Program-made: the position numbers and the translations under genes
Shown: positions 42,608 to 52,071 of the stretch, piece by piece
Layout of the letters: every line of letters starts with the position of its first letter
Numbering within the stretch: the first letter of the stretch is position 1
Assembly (NCBI GenBank): GCA_963822695.1
Contig: CAWGJH010000017.1
Coordinates: forward strand, 69,810-133,809
Direction: 5' to 3'
DNA length: 64,000 nucleotides
Source of the DNA: GCA-003244245 sp963822695
Lineage (GTDB): Bacteria; Actinomycetota; Actinomycetes; Mycobacteriales; Pseudonocardiaceae
Notes under the pieces: model-generated
The model's input: the letters and a program-made list of their open reading frames with translations, nothing else
Told to the model about the DNA's origin: nothing
Database searches by the model: none

Positions 42608-44624
42608 GACCGAGGTAACCGGCGATGGCGAGCGCGGCCAGCGTCCAGACCAGGGCTTGGAGTATCCAAGTGGATGCGGTGAACACTTGGCCAAGCGGGC
42701 TGGACGTGTCGAAATCGCAGCGGTTGCGGATGCCCGCTGGGGCCAGCGGCACGCTGCGGTCGATCCCTACCCCAACCTGCTCGACCAGCGAGCACGGCGA
42801 GTTGGGATCGTGGGCTTGGCTGGTGTGCGCGGTGACGTAGCGGCCCGGGCCGAGGGAGGTGTGCCCGGCGGCGACACCCAGCCCCGCCGCACTCATGAGC
42901 ACCAGGATGAGGGCGAGAACAGCGCGGCCGCTGCGGTAGCCGTATCCGGCGAGTGTTCCCCAGAGCCAGTGCGCGCTCTTGGTCAGCGGGCCACCGAGTT
43001 CACCGCGTTGGTAAAGGTCCCGCTGCTGGGCGATGAGGACTTCCCGCGCGGTGGATTCGTGGCCACTGGCTCTCAGCGCGGCGGCAAGCTGCTGGTAGGG
43101 CTGAGGTCGATAGTCACGGGTGTGGTAGAGGATCAGGTGCAGCCACTCACGCCAGTCGACCGCGTGAAGCGACGTGTAGGCGAGGCCGGATAGCGTGAGC
43201 CGATGCGCTGACGCGGCGCAGCTCGTCCTCGTGGCCGCACCGTGTGGGCAGATCACCTGGGCGGGCAGGAACAGGTGCTTGGCCGTGGCGTCCTCCAGGT
43301 CGAGGACAGGCCCAGCCGGGTTGGTCAGCTTCGCGTGGCTGAGGTTGAGTTGGCCGCTGATGTGGGCGTCCGCGAGCCGCACGGCGCCGTCTTGGCAGTG
43401 TCCGGTGGCGATGAATCCCTCGGCGAACATGTCGCTGTCGACCACGAGGTGATCGCCGATGAGAGCCCGGCCGGCTTGGTTGGTCAGCTTCGCGTGGCTG
43501 AGGTTGAGTTGGCCGCTGATGTGGGCGTCCGCGAGCCGCACGGCGCCGTCTTGGCAGTGTCCGGTGGCGATGAATCCCTCGGCGAACATGTCGCTGTTGA
43601 CCAGGAGGTGATCGCCGATGAGAGCAGGTCCGGCGGGGTTGGTCAGCTCCGCGCGGTCGAGGTTGAGTTGGCCGGTGATGTGGGTGTCCGGCAGCCGCAC
43701 CACGCCGTCCTCGCCTGATCCGGTGGCGGTGAATCCGTCGAGGAACACGCCGCCGTTGACGGTAAGGTGGTCCCCGATGAGGGCGGGGCCGGCCTGGTTG
43801 ATCAGCGTCGCGCCGTCCAAGTTGAGTTGGCCACCAATGTGGGCACCTGGCAGCCGCATCGCGCCGCGCTCGTAGTGTCCGGTGGCGATGAGGCCCTCGG
43901 CGAGCACCAGACCGCCGTCGACGTGGAGCCCATCGCCGATGAGGGCGGGGCCGGCTTGATTGGTCAGCTCGGCGCCGTTGAGGTTGAGTTGTCCGATGAT
44001 GTGGGCGCCCGGCAGCCGCACCGCGCCGAGCTCGCCGTGTCCGGTGGCGATGAACCCCCCGCCGAACACGTCGCCATCGACGTGGAGCCCGTCGCCGATG
44101 AGGGCGGGGCCGGCTTGGTTGGTCAGCCTCGCGCCGTTGAAGTTGAGCTGGCCCCTGATGTGGGCGCCGAGCAGCCGCACCGCACCGTAGTCGCCCTGTC
44201 CGGTGGCCGTGAATCCATCGCCGAGCAGAACATCGCCGTCAACGTGGAGTCCGTCGCAGTCCAGAGCCGAAAGATGCGAGCCCGCCAAGGTCAACCAGGG
44301 CAAGCGGGCACTGACCAGCAGCACAGCGCGCTCGAAGAAGCAACCTCGCAGCTCAATCCCCACTGCGGCCGGAACATGGGTGAGATCCAGCGTTCCCCTG
44401 ATCCGCGCCCCATGGACCCGTACCCCCAGCGGATCAAGACGCTCGCCGCTGCGTCCCAGCACCATCTCCCGCAGGAGCTCGGCGCGGATGGTGTACCGGG
44501 GGTTGTCCGTTAAGCCTAACTGATCAGTGCTGAGTGTGCTGCACTCGACCACGCAGCCCGAGGTCAAGGCATCGACGAGCGCCCGTTCCCTCGATGAGAC
44601 CTCGCTGAGACTCTTGCTCGCCAC
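42579..44624 (-). CDS. membrane protein with 53-residue beta repeats
   Basis: 681 residues from GTG 44624. After a starting domain (1-120) come six tandem units of about 53 residues with the consensus GDHLxVxGDxFxxGFIATG, GAVRLxxAHIxGQLNL and AxLTNQAGPALI (about 120-435), probably a right-handed beta-solenoid. A Cys-containing helical part with LYHTRDYRPQPYQQLA follows, then three or four membrane helices (about 550-575 and 645-675). Units 5 and 6 are nearly identical at DNA level (117 bp identical). This family is expanded in actinomycetes, without known function. It overlaps proA tail-to-tail. Confidence 0.8.
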   Translation of the reverse strand: MASKSLSEVSSRERALVDALTSGCVVECSTLSTDQLGLTDNPRYTIRAELLREMVLGRSGERLDPLGVRVHGARIRGTLDLTHVPAAVGIELRGCFFERAVLLVSARLPWLTLAGSHLSALDCDGLHVDGDVLLGDGFTATGQGDYGAVRLLGAHIRGQLNFNGARLTNQAGPALIGDGLHVDGDVFGGGFIATGHGELGAVRLPGAHIIGQLNLNGAELTNQAGPALIGDGLHVDGGLVLAEGLIATGHYERGAMRLPGAHIGGQLNLDGATLINQAGPALIGDHLTVNGGVFLDGFTATGSGEDGVVRLPDTHITGQLNLDRAELTNPAGPALIGDHLLVNSDMFAEGFIATGHCQDGAVRLADAHISGQLNLSHAKLTNQAGRALIGDHLVVDSDMFAEGFIATGHCQDGAVRLADAHISGQLNLSHAKLTNPAGPVLDLEDATAKHLFLPAQVICPHGAATRTSCAASAHRLTLSGLAYTSLHAVDWREWLHLILYHTRDYRPQPYQQLAAALRASGHESTAREVLIAQQRDLYQRGELGGPLTKSAHWLWGTLAGYGYRSGRAVLALILVLMSAAGLGVAAGHTSLGPGRYVTAHTSQAHDPNSPCSLVEQVGVGIDRSVPLAPAGIRNRCDFDTSSPLGQVFTASTWILQALVWTLAALAIAGYLGLIRTTGAPG
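43321..43596. repeat. 159-bp tandem coding repeat
   Basis: 43321-43437 and 43480-43596 are identical over 117 bp with 159-bp spacing (53 codons), and the flanks are nearly so. Other units are diverged, so this pair is a recent duplication or conversion. Confidence 0.85.
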
Positions 44625-44707
44625 GACCGCCCAACCACCGGTTGCTCGCTGAGCTCCCAGCTTATCGCCCCCGGGGCTGGTCCCGAACGGGTCACTAGGC
44701 TGCGCCC

Positions 44708-45304
44708 ATGTCCAGCCGGCGACTCGGGGTCATGGGCGGGACCTTCGATCCGATCCACCATGGCCACCTCGTTGCCGCCAGCGAGGTGCAGTCCCGTTTC
44801 GCGCTGGATGAGGTCGTGTTCGTGCCCACCGGGATCCCGTGGCAGAAGGAGGCACGCGCGGTCAGCTCAGCCGAAGACCGCTACCTCATGACGGTCATCG
44901 CCACCGCGTCCAACCCGCGGTTCTCCACCAGCCGGGTGGATATCGACCGCTGGGTTCCCACGGTCACTGTCGACACCCTCACCGACCTGCGCACCCAGTT
45001 CCCCGACCACAAGATGTTCTTCATCACCGGCGCCGATGCGCTGGCGCAGATGCTGTCCTGGAAGCGGGTCGACGAGCTGTTCGATCTGGCCCACCTAATC
45101 GGGGTGACCCGCCCCGGATTCCACCTTGACGGCAAGCACCTGCCTGACCGCGCGGTGAGCCTGGTCGAGGTGCCCGCCATGGCGATCTCCTCGACAGACT
45201 GCCGCCAGCGCGTCGGGCGCGGCCAGCCCATCTGGTACCTGGTGCCCGACGGCGTGGTGCAGTACATCTCCAAACGCCGCCTGTACCGCAGCACACGACC
45301 CTGA
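44708..45304 (+). CDS. nadD: nicotinate mononucleotide adenylyltransferase
   Basis: 198 residues from ATG 44708. Nucleotidyltransferase motif GGTFDPIHHGHL at the start, VPTGIPWQK, FFITGADALAQMLSWKR and the C-terminal ISSTDCRQRV. It makes deamido-NAD from nicotinate mononucleotide and ATP. In actinobacteria rsfS follows directly; here a 16-kb insertion zone starts at the stop codon. Confidence 0.97.
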   Translation: MSSRRLGVMGGTFDPIHHGHLVAASEVQSRFALDEVVFVPTGIPWQKEARAVSSAEDRYLMTVIATASNPRFSTSRVDIDRWVPTVTVDTLTDLRTQFPDHKMFFITGADALAQMLSWKRVDELFDLAHLIGVTRPGFHLDGKHLPDRAVSLVEVPAMAISSTDCRQRVGRGQPIWYLVPDGVVQYISKRRLYRSTRP

Positions 45305-45446
45305 CCAGCATTAATAATATTGTTGGGTGCCTCGGGTACACCAGCGGTACAACTCGCCATCACTGACCTACCCCAGCGGTAGCTTTCGACGGGTGCGATC
45401 CGAGCGCCGTGTCCACGAGTGTCCGGGTCCGGTCGAGAGCATCCGG

Positions 45447-45506
45447 TCACTCATGCGTGTAGGTGTTCAAGGTGATGATCGGTGTGCTGTGCCCGAGCGC
45501 GAGCTG
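45447..45506 (-). pseudogene. int: integrase C-terminal remnant
   Basis: The minus strand reads VQLALGHSTPIITLNTYTHE and stops at 45447. This is the last box of AICE tyrosine integrases, including the catalytic Tyr. Nothing else of the integrase remains; upstream the frame joins the tra remnant, the mark of an internal deletion. Confidence 0.8.
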
Positions 45507-45519
45507 GACCGTGGTGCAA

Positions 45520-46503
45520 GACCTCGGCGCGCTGGCGGGTCAGGGTGGCGAGGTGTTTTCCAGGAGTTCCACGGCCTCAGCGCCGTTGGTGCATACCAAC
45601 GCGTGGAACAGCCCTTCGGCGCGGCCCGAGTTCCATGCCGCCCTTGGGGTCGATCCCGAACACCTGCACCACCCCGGCGCGAATCTGGGGAGCCAGGGCG
45701 CGCAGCACTGCCCACATCACCGAGGACTTGCCGGCATCGCTCACGCCAGCGAGGAGGATGTGCCGGTCTAGCAGCCGCAGTAGCCATGGCTGACCGGTTT
45801 CGGTCCGGCCGATCACTACCCGGGTCAGGTCCATGGCTGTGCCCGGTTCCGCCACGGCGGGAACGGTCAGGGACTGAGTGAGCGGATCGGAGTGGAGGAA
45901 GTCCAGCCAGATCCGCCGGGGCTTGTCCACCCGGACCCGGCATGAGTGGGCGCCGAAGGAGTTCGCCAGCGCCTCAGCTTGCGCGGCATACGTAGCGGCG
46001 CACTGCCCATGCACCAACCGCACGGATACTCGGTCGCGCCACCCCTCGGAGCGGACCCGCCGAATCCTCGGGTAGTGCACGTGGTGCAGGCCAGGACCGG
46101 TGCGCTTGGTCAACTCCGAGAACAACATCACCCGACGCCAGCACCAGGCGTAGATCAGGACGCGGCGCCATTCCGAGCGCACCTGCCGCACCACAATCCG
46201 GGTGAACGACTCCAGGTGCGCCCAGGCCCACAGTCCACACACCACCGCCAGCGCGGTCAGCAGCTCCACCGGCACCCACCACGAGCAGCCGACACCCAGA
46301 CCGACCAGGACCGTGCCGCCGATCACAAACAGCGGGTAGCGCCACACTCGACGGGCGGCGAACACCAGGACCATCACCACCACGGCCACGGCGATGATCG
46401 GCGAGGCGGCCAGCAGGAGTGTGCGGGGCAGCATCGTCCACCACGGCAGGTGGGGTCGTTCTACTTCCAGTGGTGCTGGGTCGGTCCACGCCAGCCGGCT
46501 CAC
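45520..46503 (-). pseudogene. tra: FtsK/Tra N-terminal half of element 2
   Basis: Residues from 46503 down give two or three membrane helices (LLLAASPIIAVAVVVMVLVF and following), a linker, and the P-loop GVSDAGKSSVMW with QVFGIDPKGGMELG. A frame change after GMELG leads to GLFHALVCTNGAEAVELLE, the helix that follows in Tra of AICE 1 (GIFTRY..ALAVLEEL). Then the sequence joins the integrase end at about 45510. The motor part with Walker B is gone, so it cannot pump DNA. Related to the Tra of AICE 1. Confidence 0.8.
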
Positions 46504-46636
46504 CGCCCCTCACCCCCACCCAGCAGGCTCGGGCAGTGGGTAAAGCGATTCGTGGCCGTGTATTGGAGGGGGTCTGGCTTCGGGGCGGTGGCAGGTTCTA
46601 TCCTTGTCACTGTTCACTCCTAACTCGGTGTGGACA

Positions 46637-46727
46637 GCGCAGAAGCGGACAAGGTTGGTAGCCAAGGGATCCGCTTCTGCGCGTACGACTGACATGCGCG
46701 TGATGAGGGCGTGCGGAATTACCGCAC
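46637..46727. promoter_or_regulatory. paired hairpins before tra, copy 2
   Basis: A 13-bp perfect stem (46637-46649 with 46670-46682) and GTGCGG-5 nt-CCGCAC (46711-46727), the reverse orientation of the pair at 8109-8200. Stem sequences are identical between the elements while loops differ, which indicates selection on structure or on a paired protein site. Confidence 0.7.
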
Positions 46728-46758
46728 CACCCCGGTGCGCAATTTCATTCACTTTCTG

Positions 46759-46968
46759 CTAGTGGTCCTGTTGTGGTTGCGATCGTTGGCGGCAGCTACC
46801 GCATAACCGGTCGTCGCTGGCTGGGGCGAATCCGCCGCGCTTGCACCGTCGGCAGGTCTGCCACGTCAACCGGACCCGCCCCCGCCGCATCCGCCGGAGC
46901 CGGTCTCGCGCTTGCTTGTCCGCCCGTACTCGCGCGACCAGCGCAGCCCAACGCTCGCGAATCCACAT
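46759..46968 (-). CDS. zinc-ribbon protein of element 2
   Basis: 69 residues from ATG 46968 after a GGAAGGGGG site. Basic helix (ALVARVRADKQARDRLRRM), then RGRVRLTWQTCRRC and CGSC 14 residues later. Homologous to the 52-residue protein at 7900-8058 and in the same place. The frame is intact although its neighbours are broken. Confidence 0.6.
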   Translation of the reverse strand: MWIRERWAALVARVRADKQARDRLRRMRRGRVRLTWQTCRRCKRGGFAPASDDRLCGSCRQRSQPQQDH

Positions 46969-47091
46969 CACCTTCCACCCCCTTCCTTTCTGACAGTGCT
47001 TCACCTATAGCTATGACGCGCGCCCTTGCGCACGGATCCCGCTCGTGACCTCCTCGGTTTTCTCGTGCTCCCGCTGCGTTTTTGTGTACGG

Positions 47092-47347
47092 TTATGGTTT
47101 CTCGTTTTTGGCGCGTGTTTCCCAGTCGAGTGCTTGGGACTCGAAGGCCGCCGCGGCGGACTCCAGGGCCGCCAAGGTCCACCACGGCAAGGTGGTCGTG
47201 GTCGCGATCTGCCGCCACGCCGCCGCGACCGCCCAGGACGCTGAGGCCATCTCCCGCGCCGCCGCCGGATCACCCTTGGGGCACCGCGCGGTCCACTCCC
47301 AAGCCCGGCCGTAATGCCGGTAGGCCCCCTCCCAACCCGAACGGACT
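47092..47347 (-). pseudogene. 5'-truncated AICE gene
   Basis: A frame ending at 47092 encodes YRHYGRAWEWTARCPKGDP and a helical Trp/Ala-rich part (ASWAVAAAWRQIATTTTLPW). A stop codon lies just upstream (about 47345) with no start between, so the 5' end is missing or frameshifted. The composition fits small AICE proteins between pra and tra. No counterpart in AICE 1. Confidence 0.4.
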
Positions 47348-47501
47348 TCTCAGACGCCCCCGCACCGCCCAGCCCAGGGCACACATCGTTACCAGGGGGA
47401 CCCGAGACCGGACGGGCGGCCGGATCCCTCCCCACCAGCCCCCGAACCCGCGCGGGCTCACCGCGACTCATCGCGGGACTCACGCGGCCTTACCGGACTG
47501 C

Positions 47502-47961
47502 TCACCGCTCCCGGCGGCACCGGTGGGTTTGATCGACTGGCGACGGCCGAGTCCCGGTAGCGGTAGCCGTCGCCCTGAAGCCAGTCGCTCGGTAGAGGTA
47601 GGACTGATATTTGAACTCGCCATTGCCCGCGACCCTGGTTTCGGCCGTCAGCCCCTCCAGCTCGATCGGGCGCATCCCTGGCAGGACCTCCGCAGCTCGT
47701 CGGCACCGGTTGGACATCAGCAACGAAGGTGATTTCGAACGAGGCCCGCTTGGCGTTGGGTTCATCAGGGTCGGTGACGGTGGCTTTCCACTGCCGCTGA
47801 CCCGTCACCTGGTCCAGCTTCTGCCGCACCGGCCGACCAGCGGCCTTGTCCTCACGCGTCTGGTACTCGTTGTCCGGCGTGACGCCACCAATCAGAACCA
47901 AACCCTGCGGAAACGCGCTGCTGAACGCAATGTCGAATCGATGGCCCCTGGGGATCGCCAT
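47502..47961 (-). pseudogene. pra: Pra homologue of element 2, frameshifted
   Basis: From ATG 47961 the frame gives FDIAFSSAFPQGLVLIGGV and FEITFVADVQPVP, as in Pra. After that the matching sequence (MRPIELEGLTAETRV and FKYQSYLYRATGF) is in another frame down to 47502. One frameshift near 47710 breaks the gene. It is clearly related to 7124-7609. Confidence 0.7.
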
Positions 47962-48035
47962 GAACCCTGCCCCGCTCACTCGCTCACTCGGTTGCCTGTG
48001 TGGTCGCCACCCCGTCAGTGGGTGACACCACAAGG

Positions 48036-48166
48036 TTCGGCCAGGTCAGGTCCGTTCTCGATCCCGTGATCGTCTCTTCTCGAACTTCTGTACCTCCCAT
48101 GGTCCCGCGCGGTCTCTCGAATGTGATAGTCTCATCTCGCTTAGCTCCGAAGGAGGGTCAATACCG
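48036..48166 (+). promoter_or_regulatory. conserved upstream region of modular regulator 1
   Basis: About 130 bp are closely similar to 59172-59301: both start with TTCGGCCAGGT, contain CCCGTGATCGTCTCTTCT and a TAGTCT box, and end with AAGGAGG and a TTG start. The conservation of noncoding DNA 11 kb apart suggests a shared promoter and operator, possibly bound by the proteins themselves. Confidence 0.7.
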
Positions 48167-49861
48167 TTGAACGCCAAGTCGCCTGTCGTACTGAAGGTGC
48201 TGCTCCAGCACCGTCACCTGCAAACCCACCGCGCTTTTTGCCGGGAGTACGACAGGGTCGCCGCGAAAACCGATCCGACTTTGCGAGGAGGTTGGCCGAG
48301 CAAAGCACAGTTCTACCGATGGCTGGCCGGCGAGTTGATTGGGCTTCCCTACCCGGACCACTGCCGCATCCTGGAAAGCATGTTCCCCGAATGGAAAGTC
48401 GATCAACTGTTCCAAACCCACGACGGTGGAATCGAATTCGTACCCGAACCACCCACACTGCGGACACAAGCGCCCACTATGCGATCCATTCCATTAACCG
48501 CGCCAGCCAGCCAAAGCTCCTCAGCCACGTCTCAAACGCTCGACTCAATCGAGCGTGGCCTCGAAGGGCCCATTAACGGACAAGTCGGGCGGTTTGACGA
48601 GCTAGCCGGACCTCATAATGTTTCTCGGGTGACACCCGTTGATCTTGGGTTGGTCGCTGTTGAAGACCGCACACGCGAGATGGAGATTGATAATAATTGT
48701 GATCTAGTCAAGGTAAGTCAGCGTTCATGGCATGATGTACGAAAGTACGTTAGGCGCAACCAGACAAAAATGCACACGCGAGCTGTCGAGCTGTATGCGC
48801 CATCGTGGCGGCTACCGCAGGCACCTATGCTCTCTCAACCCTCTTGGCTGCCCGATACGCCTATTGCCCTTGAGGATGTCGAGCTCGAATGGGAGCCGAA
48901 TCCGCCGAAACCGATTATCCTGGGCCAGGAACCGGAAGTTCGCTCGCTGCTTCCCCTGCGCACCCAGCGACAAACATTTCCTAGCTATAGTAGTGCCATT
49001 CGTTATCTCCGTCCACCTGTTCTGTTTGAAAACCGCACTTGCTACAGGTTGCTCGACGCAACGTTAAGCGGACATAATCAAGCCCGCCTTCGGTTCGGTC
49101 AGTCCTGTTATTTCGATAAGATAGACGTATCCGAGGCGCTTGTACACGAACTGTCCTCGGCGATGATCAATTCGACAGATTCCCGGCTGGAGCTACCGTT
49201 CCGCTCACTTATCTCGGATCCGTTCGATCTTGTTCTTCGTACTGTGAACACTTCTGTCGTGACACTCACCATCCGGCGTGATCTTACGACCGGCGAGGCG
49301 ACTTTCTTACTGCTTCGCCGGGATCCAGCCAAGGTTGTGACGGGAGGTGGTGAATACTGTCTTATTCCGGCCGGTGAGTTTCAGCCAGCAAGTGTCTCCC
49401 CTGAGAGTGTACTGTCAGATCTGAACATTTGGCGTAATATCGTACGCGAGTACAGTGAAGAGCTACTCGGACAACCGGAACATGACGGAAATAGTGGGTG
49501 GCCACTCGACTATGATCACTGGCCTTTCTTTCGGGCGATGCAGAAAGCTCGTGAACGAGGTGAACTGCGGGTTTACGTGCTTGGTGTCGCACTCCACGCC
49601 TTGAGTCTCAATGCCACCATCGTGACTGTCGCGGTCATCGACAGTGCGGTTTTCGACTTTCTGTTCCGCGAGGCGGCTGATGTGAACACTGAGGGTGAGG
49701 TCGTGGTCCGCTGGGGCGACAAGGAAGGTCATAGTCTTTCATTCGATGAAGCCACTGTCAATCGTTTCCTTCACACGGAGCGGCTGGTGTCATCCACCGC
49801 AATCACTGGACTAAGTCTCGCTTGGCGACACAGGGCTGACATCCTGGACCCCACGGGGTAG
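48167..49861 (+). CDS. modular regulator: HTH-like N-domain plus Nudix-like C-domain
   Basis: 564 residues from a TTG at 48167 with AAGGAGG upstream. Residues 1-95 (LLQHRHLQTHRAFCREYDRV, PSKAQFYRWLAGE, LPYPDHCRILE, FPEWKVDQLF) are the N-terminal HTH-like domain of an actinobacterial regulator family. A linker and an unrecognised middle (about 110-370) follow. Residues about 365-540 look Nudix-like: a strand VVTLTIRRD, LIPAGEFQP, then NIVREYSEELLG, close to the Nudix box. The same N-domain, promoter and TTG start occur at 59302 with another C-domain. Probably a nucleotide or metabolite sensor; the function is inference. Confidence 0.6.
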   Translation: MNAKSPVVLKVLLQHRHLQTHRAFCREYDRVAAKTDPTLRGGWPSKAQFYRWLAGELIGLPYPDHCRILESMFPEWKVDQLFQTHDGGIEFVPEPPTLRTQAPTMRSIPLTAPASQSSSATSQTLDSIERGLEGPINGQVGRFDELAGPHNVSRVTPVDLGLVAVEDRTREMEIDNNCDLVKVSQRSWHDVRKYVRRNQTKMHTRAVELYAPSWRLPQAPMLSQPSWLPDTPIALEDVELEWEPNPPKPIILGQEPEVRSLLPLRTQRQTFPSYSSAIRYLRPPVLFENRTCYRLLDATLSGHNQARLRFGQSCYFDKIDVSEALVHELSSAMINSTDSRLELPFRSLISDPFDLVLRTVNTSVVTLTIRRDLTTGEATFLLLRRDPAKVVTGGGEYCLIPAGEFQPASVSPESVLSDLNIWRNIVREYSEELLGQPEHDGNSGWPLDYDHWPFFRAMQKARERGELRVYVLGVALHALSLNATIVTVAVIDSAVFDFLFREAADVNTEGEVVVRWGDKEGHSLSFDEATVNRFLHTERLVSSTAITGLSLAWRHRADILDPTG

Positions 49862-49929
49862 CGATTAGCCTACAATGTCCATTTCAACCTGTCAGTCTGC
49901 GTATCAACTGACTAAAGGATGATGATCGA

Positions 49930-50330
49930 CTCGATTCGTCTGCTCGGTGTACTCCCGCATGGTGATCGTGTGGCTGCACACTACTGCACAGGCCGGGTGG
50001 CCCAGGGTGACCCTACCGATCGCCGAAGACCCCAGCGAGCTATCCGGCCCGGATTGCCTACGGCGCAGCCAGCTGCGCGCTGCTCATCGGAAAAAGGCCG
50101 GAGCGAGCCCGTGTCGCTCGCCGTTTGCGCCTACGAGGTCTCCGGCATGCCTATCGTTCGGAAGTGGTTCAACTATCTATCCCCACGACCGCGAAGTCAC
50201 TGCGGATCACCCCTGGACGATATCCGGCCGAACCGGGCCCTCCAGACGACAGCGGAACCGTCGGACCTCTTGAACATGCTTGCGTTATGCGTCGCAATGG
50301 ACCCGGATTTTTGGCCACCACGCCGCATCC
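49930..50330 (+). pseudogene. type ISP restriction-modification remnant
   Basis: Two frames contain pieces of the C-terminal part of type ISP restriction-modification enzymes: VIVWLHTTAQ in one frame and AYEVSGMPIVRKWFNYL, SPLDDIRPNR and DLLNMLALCVAMDP in another. The large helicase-methylase part is missing. It is a fossil of a restriction system in front of the Mrr-like gene. Confidence 0.6.
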
Positions 50331-50643
50331 ATCGCGGCCGTTCACGGACTGTGTCGGACCCTCGGGCACCACTTTGGGAGCGAGAGTGGGGCGTCAACAG
50401 GTAGACGATGCTGCGCGCAGCTAGTACGACACCGGAAGTACAGCAGGCGTGCGCCACCAACCAGACAATGTCTGACCGTGCAACCAGCATTGACCTGTGC
50501 AGCGACCTGCTCACCCGGCCAAGCTGTCGATCTCGGGGCGAAGTGGTCAGCAGCTCGATTCAAGATCGATGCCCCACCTTATCCCCACGGAAGGCCGTGT
50601 ATATGCTGGCTAACGGTCGAATCTCCACCTGGAAGGACGAAGC

Positions 50644-51714
50644 ATGACGGCGTGGATTGTGCGGGCAGGCGTCGCGGGCGAACGCGACGCCTGGGCTCTG
50701 ACTCGGGGAGTTGCAGGTGGCGGCTTTCACGAGGTCGCTGATTTATCCGCTGCGGAAACTAGAGAGCAGGTAAGAAACCTTGTTGCTGCGGCATTTCTCA
50801 ATGATCAACCAGGTCGGATTAATAACTTTAGTGGCCAGATGTGGGCGCTACGCCATCGGATTAAGCCGGGCGATTTGATCGTATTGCCACTAAAGACAAC
50901 CAAGAAGCTAGCGCTGGGCATCTGCACCGATGGATATGTTTACCGAACAGACGAAGATGACCAGACAAGGCGTCACGCGATCACCGTGAATTGGAAACGT
51001 ACTGACGTCTCCCGCGCGGCCATCAAAGACGACTTGCTGAATACGATTAATGGTGACATGACCATCTTTGAGGCGTCGAAAAATAACGCCGAGAAGCGGT
51101 TGCGCTCTATGCTTGAAACAGGCATTGATCCAGGCAGTACGCTTGGAGCCGCAGGTGGGTCGACGACAAGTGGAACGACAAACACGTCTGATCTAGTCGG
51201 CTCTATAGTCGATGTGGCAGATCCGACCCCGGCGATAACTCTCGAAGCTTTACGCGATCGCATTCGTGCGCACCTGGTCGAGAACTTCGGCCAACACAAG
51301 CTCACGCACTTGATCGCCGAGATTCTTCGCGCCCAAGGGTATGTCTGCGAAGTATCTCCGGAAGGCCCGGACTTCGGCGTCAACATCATAGCGGGACGCG
51401 GACCACTTGGATTGGATTCACCCACGCTCGTCGTAGAAGTAAAATCCGAGGCTGGCCAGGTCGGAGCCCAGGTGCTCAACGGTCTGCAGGGTGCGATTAA
51501 GACCCACAGGGTCGACCAAGGCCTTCTCGTCGCTTGGGGCGGCCTCGCTAAGCCCGCTCGAGAAGCGTTGCGGACAGAACGACTCACCGTGCGGGTGTGG
51601 GACGCGGAGGACGTCCTCGATCACCTCTTCACTGTGTACGATCGGCTCCCTGACGAGCTGCGTGCCCAGGTGCCCCTGAAGCGCGTATGGATCCTAATAG
51701 ATGAGACGGGCTAA
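50644..51714 (+). CDS. Mrr-like restriction endonuclease
   Basis: 356 residues, ATG after GGAAGGACG. The N-terminal domain (1-115: WIVRAGVAGERDAWALTRGV, INNFSGQMWALRHRIKPGDLIVLPLK) is a PUA/EVE-like module such as those that read modified bases. The C-terminal Mrr-type nuclease (about 205-345) has LIAEILRAQGYVCEVSPEGPDFGVN, then VVEVKSEAG, giving the D...ExK active site (Asp about 243, Glu 264, Lys 266), and LLVAWGG. It should cut modified foreign DNA. It stands alone; a type ISP remnant lies just upstream. Confidence 0.75.
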   Translation: MTAWIVRAGVAGERDAWALTRGVAGGGFHEVADLSAAETREQVRNLVAAAFLNDQPGRINNFSGQMWALRHRIKPGDLIVLPLKTTKKLALGICTDGYVYRTDEDDQTRRHAITVNWKRTDVSRAAIKDDLLNTINGDMTIFEASKNNAEKRLRSMLETGIDPGSTLGAAGGSTTSGTTNTSDLVGSIVDVADPTPAITLEALRDRIRAHLVENFGQHKLTHLIAEILRAQGYVCEVSPEGPDFGVNIIAGRGPLGLDSPTLVVEVKSEAGQVGAQVLNGLQGAIKTHRVDQGLLVAWGGLAKPAREALRTERLTVRVWDAEDVLDHLFTVYDRLPDELRAQVPLKRVWILIDETG

Positions 51715-51870
51715 CGCCAGATCAGCTTGTGTGGTCGCGAGCCGGGAATGCGGCAACAAATACCCGCAAGCGTCGCTAAGCTTCGCCGCCGTTCAGACGG
51801 CTTTCCGGCCCTCGTCCGCTGGCTGGACGACACGGACCTGGTCCGGCTGATAGGCTACCCCATTTGTGGA

Positions 51871-52021
51871 CTAGTACTACAGTCGCACTTCACTCTGGGT
51901 GACGACCAAGGGAGTGGAGAGCCGCAGTCAGTGGGCGGTAGGTCCGGTTTCTTCCCGGCTTTGGCCGCCGTCATGATCTTTGACATGATCACCAATGTGG
52001 GAAGTTCGGCTGTAGTACTAG
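51871..52021. mobile_element. MITE-like element
   Basis: A 151-bp stretch ends in perfect 12-bp inverted repeats ctagtactacag / ctgtagtactag; the match continues to about 21 bp with three mismatches. It has no gene. The size and termini fit a miniature inverted-repeat transposable element. No clear target duplication is visible. Confidence 0.6.
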
Positions 52022-52071
52022 AGGCGGACCGCCGTGCATCTGTCACGCGCCGTCACATTAGGTTGTTGCCG

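Noticed and set aside
43309..44200. Regular direct repeats resembling a CRISPR array
   Set aside because: The period is 159 bp, the repeats lie in one long reading frame and encode the solenoid protein; there are no spacers and no cas genes. No CRISPR array was seen anywhere in the window.
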